Source: CAYLXX01 sp964387955 (GTDB lineage Bacteria > Patescibacteriota > Microgenomatia > UBA1406 > GWC2-37-13). Taken from it: 12,482 bases of DNA. The notes under the pieces are model-generated. The model made no database searches. It had not been told where the DNA came from and was given only the letters and a program-made list of their open reading frames with translations. The first letter of the stretch is position 1. The number at the start of each line of letters is the position of its first letter. Location: positions 1-12,482 of the forward strand of contig CAYLXX010000026.1 in the NCBI GenBank assembly GCA_964387955.1, read 5' to 3'. Made by a program: the position numbers and the translations under genes. Positions 1 to 6,645 of the stretch are shown here, in pieces.

Positions 1-53
1 TCTCAGGCACACCGCTAGCGTTCATCCTGAGCCAGGATCAAACTCTTAAAAAA
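1..53 (-). rRNA. rrs: 16S ribosomal RNA, 5' end only (partial)
   Basis: On the minus strand, positions 46-27 are an exact match to the universal bacterial 16S primer site 27F (AGAGTTTGATCCTGGCTCAG), followed by GATGAACGCTAGCGG, the conserved start of helices 1-3. By analogy with E. coli, where this site begins at nucleotide 8, the mature 5' end lies near position 53; the exact end is inferred. The gene continues beyond the left edge, so only about 50 nt are present. The text after the primer site (GATGAACGCTAGCGGTGTGCC) suits bacteria in general and candidate-phyla lineages, but is too short to place the organism. Confidence 0.95.
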
Positions 54-70
54 ATAGCCTCCGAAGAGGC
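48..70 (-). terminator. terminator-like hairpin just before 16S
   Basis: On the minus strand GCCTC-TTCG-GAGGC (70-57) is followed, after TA, by seven T (54-48), and the 16S primer site starts 2 nt later. This is the form of an intrinsic terminator, although the stem is only 5 bp. It sits inside a transcript that must be read through, so it is either a processing or folding hairpin or an attenuator overcome by boxA-dependent antitermination. The shape is seen; termination activity is not shown. Confidence 0.35.
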
Positions 71-210
71 GTTGTTTGTTGGATTCAGCCAAACAGGCTG
101 ACTCCTAACCCGACTACTAAACTAAATAAAAACAAACTCTAGATATAAAAAATTGCGGAAAATGCTCAAATTTTCAAAGTGCACAAAAGAATCCTTGAAG
201 AATCAAGGCT
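54..210 (-). other. pre-rRNA leader upstream of 16S
   Basis: This stretch of about 155 nt lies between the inferred transcription start (near 210) and the 16S 5' end, with no plausible gene on either strand. Reading with the rRNA it holds a hairpin at 208-193, a boxA-like element at 183-171, an AT-rich stretch, a hairpin at 101-85 (TCAGCC/GGCTGA around a 5-nt loop), and a compact hairpin at 70-57 with a UUCG tetraloop followed by seven U. Such leaders carry antitermination and RNase processing signals. The hairpins are seen directly; their roles are inferred. Confidence 0.7.
171..208 (-). promoter_or_regulatory. boxB-like hairpin and boxA antitermination site
   Basis: The minus strand reads CCTTGA-TTCT-TCAAGG (208-193), a 6-bp hairpin at the very start of the predicted transcript, and 9 nt later TGCACTTTGAAAA (183-171). 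The latter differs at one base from TGCTCTTTGAAAA, close to the rrn boxA sequence bound by NusB-S10. The boxB-then-boxA order matches known rRNA leaders. Position just downstream of the rRNA promoter supports the assignment. Confidence 0.65.
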
Positions 211-216
211 AGCCCT

Positions 217-245
217 ATTGTACTCAGTTAGCCTCGCTTTGTCAA
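217..245 (-). promoter_or_regulatory. sigma70 promoter of the rRNA operon
   Basis: Minus strand: a perfect -35 TTGACA (245-240), exactly 17 bp, then -10 TACAAT (222-217), one base off consensus. Transcription would start near 210, about 155 nt before 16S. It is the best consensus promoter in the window, as expected for rRNA. The -35 box starts 2 bp after the stop codon of the mreB-like gene, so there is no room for a terminator between them and mreB transcripts may run into the rRNA operon. Confidence 0.88.
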
Positions 246-247
246 CC

Positions 248-1309
248 TTATCGGTAGCCGAAAAGTTTGAAGAAGTCATCTGGGCGGCGGTCAATGTACA
301 TCATACCGTAGATGGTAGCATCGGCGTAGTGCTCAGCAATAAAGACATCTATATTCAGCTCTTTTGATAAAAACTGGTCAATGCCTTCAATTTTGGCCAA
401 ATTACCAGCAAGTGTAATGCCGTTCTTAAAGACTTCATCAGCCACTTCTGGTGGAGAGATTTCAATAAGTTCTTTAGCTGCATCTATAATCTGCTGGAAA
501 TTGACTGTCAATGCTTCCTTAATATCAGAAGACTTCATGCGGATAGATTTGGGCAAACCTGTTTCAAGAGATTTACCGCGTACCGTCAATGTCCTTTCTT
601 CGCCGGTGAAATTGAGAAGATTAATCTTGAGTTCCTCACACGTTTGATCACCGAGTACAACACTATGTTTAAGATACGTGTAATTGCCGATAAGTTTATT
701 CATGTGGTCGCCTGCGTTTTTTAAGGTCCTTTGAGAGACTATTCCCCCACCGCTGATGATTGATAGCTCAATGAGGCCGGCGCCCAGGTCAATAATAAAG
801 TGTGGCTCGTGAGAAAAAATATTTTGTTTACAGCCTGCGGCCGTCGCCAATGGCTTCTCCATAATATATACCTTACTGGCGCCGGCCTTCTGCAATACCT
901 CTTGTACTGCTTTTTGCTCAATCTCAGTCGCAATTGACGGCACGGCAGTGATAGCTCGTATAGTAGGTTTCAGAAATGGCGAATTGGATATATACGGTCC
1001 GACTGCTTTTTCGATACTCTTTTTCATGAAGGCAACTTCGGCGTCGAAATCAGATAGTATTCCGTTTGAGACAGGTTGAACGATGGTGATGAAGCTGGGA
1101 ATTTTACCGACTATAGTTTTGGCTTCTTTGCCGAAAAAAATATATTCGCGAATTTTTGAGTTATATCCAAGATAGGTAGGTTCTTTGAGGACCAAACCTT
1201 TATCTTTTATGGCGATACGAGTCACGCCAGTGCCTAAATCAAAATACACCGTCATCTGAGAAAAAAAAGGCAGGTGTATTTTGGAAATGTTTTTTATAAA
1301 ATTGAGCAT
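248..1309 (-). CDS. mreB: MreB-like actin-family rod-shape protein
   Basis: MreB is a cytoplasmic actin homologue that forms filaments under the membrane and guides wall synthesis. Of 353 residues (family about 330-350), the following fit: phosphate-1 loop DLGTGVTRIAI (24-34), then KGLVLKEPT (38-46); EKPLATAAG (151-159), where MreB usually has EEPMAAAIG; phosphate-2 DLGAGLIEL (174-182), usually DIGGGTTEV; RGKSLETGLPKSI (244-256), typical of MreB; and the adenosine region LAGNLAKIEG (300-309), usually LTGGGALLRG. Loss of glycines in the last two motifs marks a divergent member. No Shine-Dalgarno is visible. The start at 1309 lies 2 bp from the divergent ligase start; Met19 (1255), five residues before DLGTG, is an alternative that leaves a 56-bp gap. 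The longer start gives an amphipathic-looking N-terminus, as some MreBs use to bind membrane. Family assignment is firm; the start is uncertain. Confidence 0.88.
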   Translation of the reverse strand: MLNFIKNISKIHLPFFSQMTVYFDLGTGVTRIAIKDKGLVLKEPTYLGYNSKIREYIFFGKEAKTIVGKIPSFITIVQPVSNGILSDFDAEVAFMKKSIEKAVGPYISNSPFLKPTIRAITAVPSIATEIEQKAVQEVLQKAGASKVYIMEKPLATAAGCKQNIFSHEPHFIIDLGAGLIELSIISGGGIVSQRTLKNAGDHMNKLIGNYTYLKHSVVLGDQTCEELKINLLNFTGEERTLTVRGKSLETGLPKSIRMKSSDIKEALTVNFQQIIDAAKELIEISPPEVADEVFKNGITLAGNLAKIEGIDQFLSKELNIDVFIAEHYADATIYGMMYIDRRPDDFFKLFGYR

Positions 1310-1311
1310 AG

Positions 1312-3456
1312 ATGAGTATTTTTATTCGGATAATTCGAAATTTATATTACGCACTATTTCTGACTGCACCACTCGTAATGTATTCGGGCACCTCTGAGCT
1401 TTTCGAGTTTAATAAAATGATGCTTATTTATGCTGTCACAACAATCATTGTGCTGTTATGGCTGCTTCATCATATTGTTAGTCGTCAAAGAAATATATTT
1501 ATCCCGTTTTTCTCGATTTTTTACCTACTTTTTTTTATAACCCAACTCATATCTACTGTTACTTCAATTGATGTGCATACTTCTATCTTTGGGTATTATG
1601 GTCGATTCAACGGTGGCTTACTCTCAATTATAGCGTATCTAGGACTTTTTTTTGTTTTCATCAATGTTTTTGAGCAAAAATCTGCCTTGCGGCTGCTGCG
1701 GGTTTCGCTTGTTTCCTCTCTTATAGTCATGCTCTGGGGGCTACCAGGGAAATTTAACCATGATCTTTCTTGCCTAGTTTTTACGGGAAAGTTTGACAAT
1801 TCATGCTGGACTGCCGACTTTCACCCCTCGATACGTATGTTCTCGACTCTAGGCCAACCCAACTGGCTTGGCGCCTATTTAGTGATCAATTTTTTTATAG
1901 GTTTACATTTTTGGATGATGGAGTTGACTGGTCATATCAAATTAAAAATCACCAAAGAGTTTGTATTTTATAGTTTCTATCTCTTATTCAATTTTGTCAC
2001 GATTTTATTTACTCGATCACGTTCGACCATTGTTGCACTAGTGCTGCTTATGACTCTGTTTCCGCTGGTCTATTTTTTTCTTGTAAAAAAAGCAGAATTT
2101 AAACTTTTTATAAAAATATATGGAGTCTTAATGGTTGTAGTTATTTGCTCGATGTTCATTTTTAAAACTGGCATCGCAAAAATTGATGATGTATTTACCA
2201 AAACTTCACCAATCACCAATCAATCTTCTGCCGGAGGTACTGAATCGCTTGATATACGTAAAATCGTGTGGCAAGGTGCAGCTGATCTAGGTATCCAATA
2301 CCCTTTTTTTGGGACTGGAGTGGAAACATTTGCCTATGCGTACTATTTCACACGTCCTCAAGAGCACAATCTGACCTCTGAATGGGATTTCTTATACAAT
2401 AAGGCGCATAACGAATACCTTAATTACTTTGCAACCACAGGCGCTTTAGGATTATCTGCTTATCTGGTACTTATTGGGTATGCAGTAGTGATGTTCTATC
2501 GCGGCATCCGCAAAGATTCAGAGAGCCAGTTGCATTCGCAACTTTTAGCATTATGTCTGCTGTGTGGATATATTAGTATACTAATAACTGACTTTTTTGG
2601 GTTCTCAACTACCACGACTCATCTATTTTTCTTTTTACTGCCTGGGTTCTTATATGCCCTTAATCAGCATAACCATGAAGATGAAACAATGAAATATTCT
2701 ACACTCTCGCCTCATAAAAAAACTCAATATATACTTACTATCTGCATTGGATTATGGATACTGGTTTCTTTGGTGCGCTACTATATGGCCGATCTTCATT
2801 TTGCACGTGCCGAAAATTATATTCAGGCAAGCGACCATACCAGTGCGGCTATGGAGCTTCAAAAAGCTCTTTCACTCCACCACGAACATGTGTACGAAGA
2901 TAAATTATCATACTCTTTAGCAAGCGTAGCTTTTATTGCTTCATACGAGAAAGAATCTACACCTAGTGCAAAAAACAAACAAGATACATCAATTTCTGAT
3001 AGGTATATACAGCTTGCTAAGTACTTCAACGACCAGAGTATTCAAGAATCGCCAAAGAATGTACTATATTACAAAACTACTTCCAAAAATGATTATTTGT
3101 TTTATCAAATATCACTCGATCCAACATACCTGATTGATGCACTAGCAGCTCTCAAACAAGCAGCTATGTTATCGCCGACTGACCCTAAATTGCCCTATAC
3201 CTCGGCGCTTTTTTACTCATTAATGGCCGATGAGGTAGGCATTAGCCCTACCCAAGCTCAGTTGTATCGTCAGCTGTCGTTGGAGGCTATAGATAAGTCA
3301 ATTGATCTGAAACCCGACTATCGCGATGCGTATTTTCTCAAGGGCCAACTCCTGAAAAAATATGGCCGAAAAGAGGAGGCGCAAGAGATATTTACCCATA
3401 TCTTAAAGACGTTTGATCCCAAAGATCAGGAAGTACTGCAGGAACTTACTAAGTAG
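1312..3456 (+). CDS. O-antigen ligase/polymerase-like membrane protein with TPR tail
   Basis: This 714-residue polytopic protein has about 12 hydrophobic segments between residues 12 and 490, then a soluble C-terminus. Wzy/WaaL/PglL-family signs are GQPNWLGAYL (182-191; PglL oligosaccharyltransferases carry a similar GQPN motif), TRSRST (234-239), IQYPFFGTGVETF (328-340) before a large extracytoplasmic loop, and the motif with HNEYLNY (366-372) followed by TGALGLSAYL (376-385). Residues about 490-530 and 610-705 contain TPR-like helical pairs, for example DAYFLKGQLLKKYGRKEEA. Such enzymes join lipid-linked glycans to each other, to lipid or to protein at the outer membrane face. The substrate cannot be read from sequence; the pilin genes beside it make pilin O-glycosylation an attractive inference. 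It meets the pilin gene tail to tail with a 3-bp gap. A TATAAA lies at 1295-1300 but no convincing -35 was found. Confidence 0.82.
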   Translation: MSIFIRIIRNLYYALFLTAPLVMYSGTSELFEFNKMMLIYAVTTIIVLLWLLHHIVSRQRNIFIPFFSIFYLLFFITQLISTVTSIDVHTSIFGYYGRFNGGLLSIIAYLGLFFVFINVFEQKSALRLLRVSLVSSLIVMLWGLPGKFNHDLSCLVFTGKFDNSCWTADFHPSIRMFSTLGQPNWLGAYLVINFFIGLHFWMMELTGHIKLKITKEFVFYSFYLLFNFVTILFTRSRSTIVALVLLMTLFPLVYFFLVKKAEFKLFIKIYGVLMVVVICSMFIFKTGIAKIDDVFTKTSPITNQSSAGGTESLDIRKIVWQGAADLGIQYPFFGTGVETFAYAYYFTRPQEHNLTSEWDFLYNKAHNEYLNYFATTGALGLSAYLVLIGYAVVMFYRGIRKDSESQLHSQLLALCLLCGYISILITDFFGFSTTTTHLFFFLLPGFLYALNQHNHEDETMKYSTLSPHKKTQYILTICIGLWILVSLVRYYMADLHFARAENYIQASDHTSAAMELQKALSLHHEHVYEDKLSYSLASVAFIASYEKESTPSAKNKQDTSISDRYIQLAKYFNDQSIQESPKNVLYYKTTSKNDYLFYQISLDPTYLIDALAALKQAAMLSPTDPKLPYTSALFYSLMADEVGISPTQAQLYRQLSLEAIDKSIDLKPDYRDAYFLKGQLLKKYGRKEEAQEIFTHILKTFDPKDQEVLQELTK

Positions 3457-3459
3457 TAT

Positions 3460-3960
3460 TTACGGCCTAATATTCGGACTGGATACCGCGTAGCAATAGC
3501 TAGTTGCGCCAATCACACATGGAGGTGATGCACCGCATTGATAGTTCAGTGATGCTACTGGAATAATTTGTGGATCGTTCTTGTTTTCCAGAGTAGCGTA
3601 AATTTGGTAATTGCCGCTTACACCACAATATGTGTATGCTGAACCTGTTTTGGGATCACCTGGATATTTCACCATATAAATAGATGTATTGGCAGCGCAG
3701 GTGGAGCCGGAGCCGCCGGCATACCAACAATAGCCAACAGCTGGCATAGTTGCAGGATACGTATTACTATCGCCATAGTAGAGCTCGAGTGCTTTTTGGA
3801 TACTAGCTAAATCAGACTTGCGGCGTCCGTCTCGGCTTTTTTGTATTGAACCAGCAAAATTGGCTATCGCAAGTGTTGCTAGTATAGCGATAATAGCTAT
3901 TACAATCATCATCTCAATTAAAGTAAAGGCTTTTTTATGAGAGGACATTGTTAAATTCAT
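3460..3960 (-). CDS. type IV pilin-like protein (GspG/minor pilin type)
   Basis: The 166-residue prepilin has an 11-residue charged leader ending KKA, then FTLIEMMIVIAIIAILATLA, the N-terminal helix that packs in the pilus core. Glu5 of the mature protein is present. The residue before the cleavage site is Ala instead of the usual Gly, which prepilin peptidases can tolerate. After the helix come RKSDLASIQKALELYYGD and YPGDPKTGSAYTY, resembling the GspG-type C-terminal region, then cysteines likely to form disulfides. It shares LENKND and the RKSDL-QKALELY pattern with the pilin at 11999, so the two are paralogues. I chose Met at 3960 because it follows the upstream pilin stop by 2 nt (TAA-ct-ATG), implying translational coupling; a start at 3987 would overlap that gene, and Met at 3948 is also possible. 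No Shine-Dalgarno is seen. Confidence 0.85.
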   Translation of the reverse strand: MNLTMSSHKKAFTLIEMMIVIAIIAILATLAIANFAGSIQKSRDGRRKSDLASIQKALELYYGDSNTYPATMPAVGYCWYAGGSGSTCAANTSIYMVKYPGDPKTGSAYTYCGVSGNYQIYATLENKNDPQIIPVASLNYQCGASPPCVIGATSYCYAVSSPNIRP

Positions 3961-3962
3961 AG

Positions 3963-4541
3963 TTACTGTACTACACAAAAGTAACACGGGTTAGATGAGG
4001 TTGTTGTACAACCTAATCCTGGTGTTACACCGTTTGAAGTGTAGTTAGCCAATGGGTCAGACTTGGCGGCACTTGACTTTGGTTTATAACATAAAGCCAC
4101 CTGGTTATTTGCTGTGGTGTAGGTGACCAAGACATCGTTAAGTAACTGTGTTGAGGTTACATTGGTGAAGTTAGCTGTCATTTCACCCAAATCAACCAGT
4201 TTGGAACGGACTGTTCCACCTGAACCATCGATTGCATTCCACATAGCCAATGCTGATGGTGTGCTACAGGTTGTGGTGTTGGTTGAGGTACAGAAAGGCA
4301 TGTATGCCTGAGCTGTATTGTACCTTTGGATAGCACTCATAACCTCTGAGATGGTGTTTTTGAGTTTTCCATCTTGAGCACGATTATTCTGCTCGATAGG
4401 ATTAAGAGCCGCAATGACTCCAACTGCTAAGATTGCGATGATAGCTATAACGATAACTAGCTCTATGAGAGTGAAACCTCTGGTGGTGCGAAATAAAATT
4501 GACAATTGGAGGAAGAAGTTTTGAGGAAAAGGGTTTTTCAT
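3963..4541 (-). CDS. type IV pilin, copy A (long leader)
   Basis: This 192-residue prepilin has a 22-residue leader ending TTRG, then mature FTLIELVIVIAIIAILAVGV with Glu5, followed by NPIEQNNRAQDGKLKNTISE, as in the second half of the pilin alpha-1 helix. The head has six cysteines; the last three lie in a C-terminal cluster ending CYFCVVQ. It is rich in Thr/Ser, including NTTTCSTPS. From the last base of codon -2 through the Tyr of LANY, the DNA is identical to copy B at 6646. Differences are confined to the leader and about 20 codons before the C-terminus. The leader is unusually long and hydrophobic (NFFLQLSILF) compared with 8 residues in copy B; an internal TTG (Leu13) could give a shorter one. 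It has its own promoter and is followed by the coupled pilin at 3960. Probably a structural pilus subunit. Confidence 0.9.
   Translation of the reverse strand: MKNPFPQNFFLQLSILFRTTRGFTLIELVIVIAIIAILAVGVIAALNPIEQNNRAQDGKLKNTISEVMSAIQRYNTAQAYMPFCTSTNTTTCSTPSALAMWNAIDGSGGTVRSKLVDLGEMTANFTNVTSTQLLNDVLVTYTTANNQVALCYKPKSSAAKSDPLANYTSNGVTPGLGCTTTSSNPCYFCVVQ
4041..4479 (-). repeat. 439-bp identical pilin repeat, copy A
   Basis: I compared this block by eye with 6721-7159 and found no mismatch over 439 bp (constant offset of 2680). It begins, in gene direction, at the last base before the Gly(-1) codon of the prepilin cleavage site and ends after the Tyr codon of LANY. Sequence diverges at once on both sides, although the last 24 bp of both genes, including the stop codon, match again. 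The copies are direct repeats flanking the DUF2723 glycosyltransferase gene. No transposase or inverted termini are present. Confidence 0.95.
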
Positions 4542-4564
4542 ACATTTGTAAATTACTTATGATC

Positions 4565-4594
4565 ATGATAAAGTAAGAGCTTGTTGTTTGTCAA
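4565..4594 (-). promoter_or_regulatory. promoter of pilin copy A
   Basis: Minus strand: TTGACA (4594-4589), 18 bp, TATCAT (4570-4565). Start of transcription would be near 4558, giving an untranslated leader of about 17 nt before the ATG at 4541. The ATAAGTAATT found downstream (4560-4551) also occurs near the promoter of copy B, perhaps a remnant of the duplication. The element overlaps the upstream end of the divergent glycosyltransferase gene. Confidence 0.65.
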
Positions 4595-4607
4595 TGGTAT
4601 TTATCAG

Positions 4608-6602
4608 ATGAAATCTAAAATTGTTTTCCTATTCTTCGCACTCATCTCCATAATTTATTTACACAACATTACAAGAGATATTTATGCTGGTGATATAGGC
4701 GATTTGGTATCGAGTTCCTGTGTTTGGGGAGTAGCTCACCCACCTGGTTATCCTCTTTTTATGATACTTGGGGGTATATTATGTCATTTACCTTTATCAA
4801 TGACGCCGGTGTCCAAAGTGGCACTCATTTCTATAATCGCCTCCATAATTGGATTGATTTTTTTCTACAAATTTTCCTTTAAGGTAACCAAACAACTATT
4901 TCCTTCTCTTGTTTCAACTGCAATTTTGGGTTTTTCATATTTGTTTTGGTTCCATGCCGAGATACCCGAAGTCTTTGCTTTAAATAATATGTTCATTATT
5001 CTTATTTTCTATTTTGCGATCCAGGCGTATAAGGATAAAAAGATACAAAACTATTATGTTTTAGCTTTCTTATCAGGTTTGGCAGTTGCTCATCATCATA
5101 CGATTATATTTGTTTTTATTGCAGTGGCAATTCTCCTTTTTAAAGATTTTTTATATTTAATATCCAAAGAAAAAATTAAGAATATTGCTTATATAATTGG
5201 TCTATTCATAGTAGGTGTTGGAATGTATATATATGTGCCAATTGCCTCAAGTTTTAAGCCTGTCATAAACTGGGATAATGTGCATGATTTTCAGAGCTTT
5301 ATGCATCTATTCTTAAGAAAAGACTATGCTACGTTACCTCACTTAACGGGTGGGATTCCATATCAAATACGATTAATCACAATGAGACATTACTTTTTTG
5401 AACTATTTTCCGCATATACATATCCTATATTTTTAATAATTATTCTAGGTTTTTTGTATCTAGTGCAAACTTCTAGAAAGTTGGCTTTAACATTTTTCAT
5501 TTGTCTGATTATTTCAGGACCACTATTTATCTATATGGCAATGCCTCTTACAGTATCCAATGTCCAACTTGGGGTTTTGGAAAGATTTTATACTGTTTCT
5601 ATTACAGTATTAGCTTTGCTGATTCCCTATGGTTTTGTATCACTTAAAAAAATTCTCATTAAATTACCGATCCGCAAGTCTTTACGTGAGTTCATCCTCT
5701 ATAGTATTGCCATCATACCACTGATATTACTTATTGTTAATTTTCCAAGAACTAATCTTTCAAGCACTCAAATTGGTAATAACTTTGCAAAAGATATTCT
5801 TTCAAGCGTGCCAAAAGGATCGATGCTTAGAGTATCAGGCGATACCACCACCTTTAATATTTGGTATCTACATTATGTATTGGGGTATAGGAAAGACATT
5901 ACGCTGATCAATCCGCCTGATACGAGTTCTCTCACAAGTTTAAATATAATAATTTTTGATTACCTTAAAAAAAATCCTGCACTCATTAAGAAAAAGAGCG
6001 CTATTTCCGAGGCACTTTTAAACATTGTTAGTAAAAGACGAATTTTCGCTACTTATGATGATCCAGATACCCCACGTGATAAAATCGCTCTCATTCCAAA
6101 AGGTCTGGTGTACGAGTTAATTGACAAAAAAAAATTACCCTCAAAAAAAGATTATTTGCAGGAGATTGCTTCATCTTCGCAAAAACTCAATATTCCCTCG
6201 CGCAAAGATTTAAAACCTTCAGAAAGTAGCCTGATCGCATCAGAATTGCCATATTTGTACTCTATGAGCTTTGTAAAATCAGGGAACTTTGTTCTTAAAC
6301 AATATAATGATGCTAAAGTAGCATATGCACTTCAAAAAAAAGCACTTACAATAGATGATCAAAACCCTTTCGCATATGTTGGTCTCGGAGTTGCTCAGTT
6401 TTATGCTTATAAAGACTGCAAAGGAGCAATTGCTAATTTAGACAAAGCTATAGACTATGTTCCAGTTTGGTATCAATTTTATATTCAAAAGTATTTAATT
6501 TATCAAGAGTGCGGCATTGGTCAGAAGGACATGAGTGAATTAGCTGCTACGTTTAAATCCATCTTCAAGAAAGATATCAAGGAGTTAGTTAAGGACAAAT
6601 AA
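4608..6602 (+). CDS. DUF2723 (GT117/TMEM260-like) membrane glycosyltransferase with TPR-like tail
   Basis: This 664-residue protein has roughly ten or more membrane spans up to residue 380, then a soluble part. The DUF2723 signature is clear: RDIYAGDIGDLVSSS (23-37) with acidic residues in the first outer loop, then VAHPPGYPLF (42-51), FHAEIPEVFALN (115-126) and GLAVAHHHT (157-165). A C-terminal element SGDTTTFNIWYLHYVLGYRKD (about 410-430) also matches the family. Human TMEM260, of this family, is a protein O-mannosyltransferase; related bacterial proteins are presumed to use lipid-linked sugars. Residues about 555-630 resemble TPRs. Placement between two copies of one pilin gene suggests that pilin or another surface protein is the acceptor, which is inference. 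The ATG at 4608 is preferred over TTG at 4581, since the latter would put the pilin promoter inside the gene and adds an atypical N-terminus. By eye the gene is more AT-rich than mreB and pilB. Confidence 0.85.
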   Translation: MKSKIVFLFFALISIIYLHNITRDIYAGDIGDLVSSSCVWGVAHPPGYPLFMILGGILCHLPLSMTPVSKVALISIIASIIGLIFFYKFSFKVTKQLFPSLVSTAILGFSYLFWFHAEIPEVFALNNMFIILIFYFAIQAYKDKKIQNYYVLAFLSGLAVAHHHTIIFVFIAVAILLFKDFLYLISKEKIKNIAYIIGLFIVGVGMYIYVPIASSFKPVINWDNVHDFQSFMHLFLRKDYATLPHLTGGIPYQIRLITMRHYFFELFSAYTYPIFLIIILGFLYLVQTSRKLALTFFICLIISGPLFIYMAMPLTVSNVQLGVLERFYTVSITVLALLIPYGFVSLKKILIKLPIRKSLREFILYSIAIIPLILLIVNFPRTNLSSTQIGNNFAKDILSSVPKGSMLRVSGDTTTFNIWYLHYVLGYRKDITLINPPDTSSLTSLNIIIFDYLKKNPALIKKKSAISEALLNIVSKRRIFATYDDPDTPRDKIALIPKGLVYELIDKKKLPSKKDYLQEIASSSQKLNIPSRKDLKPSESSLIASELPYLYSMSFVKSGNFVLKQYNDAKVAYALQKKALTIDDQNPFAYVGLGVAQFYAYKDCKGAIANLDKAIDYVPVWYQFYIQKYLIYQECGIGQKDMSELAATFKSIFKKDIKELVKDK

Positions 6603-6626
6603 AAACGCACCCGAAGGTGCGTTTTT
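6601..6626. terminator. bidirectional intrinsic terminator
   Basis: A 7-bp stem ACGCACC/GGTGCGT (6605-6611, 6616-6622) with a 4-nt loop is flanked by AAAAA on the left and TTTTT on the right, so it can terminate both the plus-strand glycosyltransferase transcript (stop at 6602) and the minus-strand pilin copy B transcript (stop at 6646). On the minus strand the loop is the stable UUCG tetraloop. It implies that the two pilin copies lie on separate transcripts. Confidence 0.9.
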
Positions 6627-6645
6627 AAATACTAAGTAAATTTCT

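Noticed and set aside
179..367. A 62-codon plus-strand frame over the rRNA leader, promoter and mreB end
   Set aside because: It runs through the rRNA promoter and antisense to mreB, does not open with a supported start site and resembles nothing known.
3454..3465. Terminator between the ligase gene and the converging pilin gene
   Set aside because: The stops are only 3 bp apart and no GC-rich stem with a T-tract is present around them.
4123..4311. An open frame of 62 codons on the plus strand, repeated identically at 6803-6991
   Set aside because: It is antisense to the duplicated pilin core. Its apparent conservation only reflects the 439-bp repeat, and the product has no recognisable feature.
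4499..4504. Perfect TTGACA on the plus strand within pilin copy A
   Set aside because: No acceptable -10 box lies 16-18 bp downstream (TGAGGA at spacing 17), so it is probably chance.
4581..4607. TTG start extending the DUF2723 protein by nine residues
   Set aside because: It would place the -35 box of the pilin promoter within the gene; the ATG at 4608 gives the usual basic-plus-hydrophobic N-terminus.
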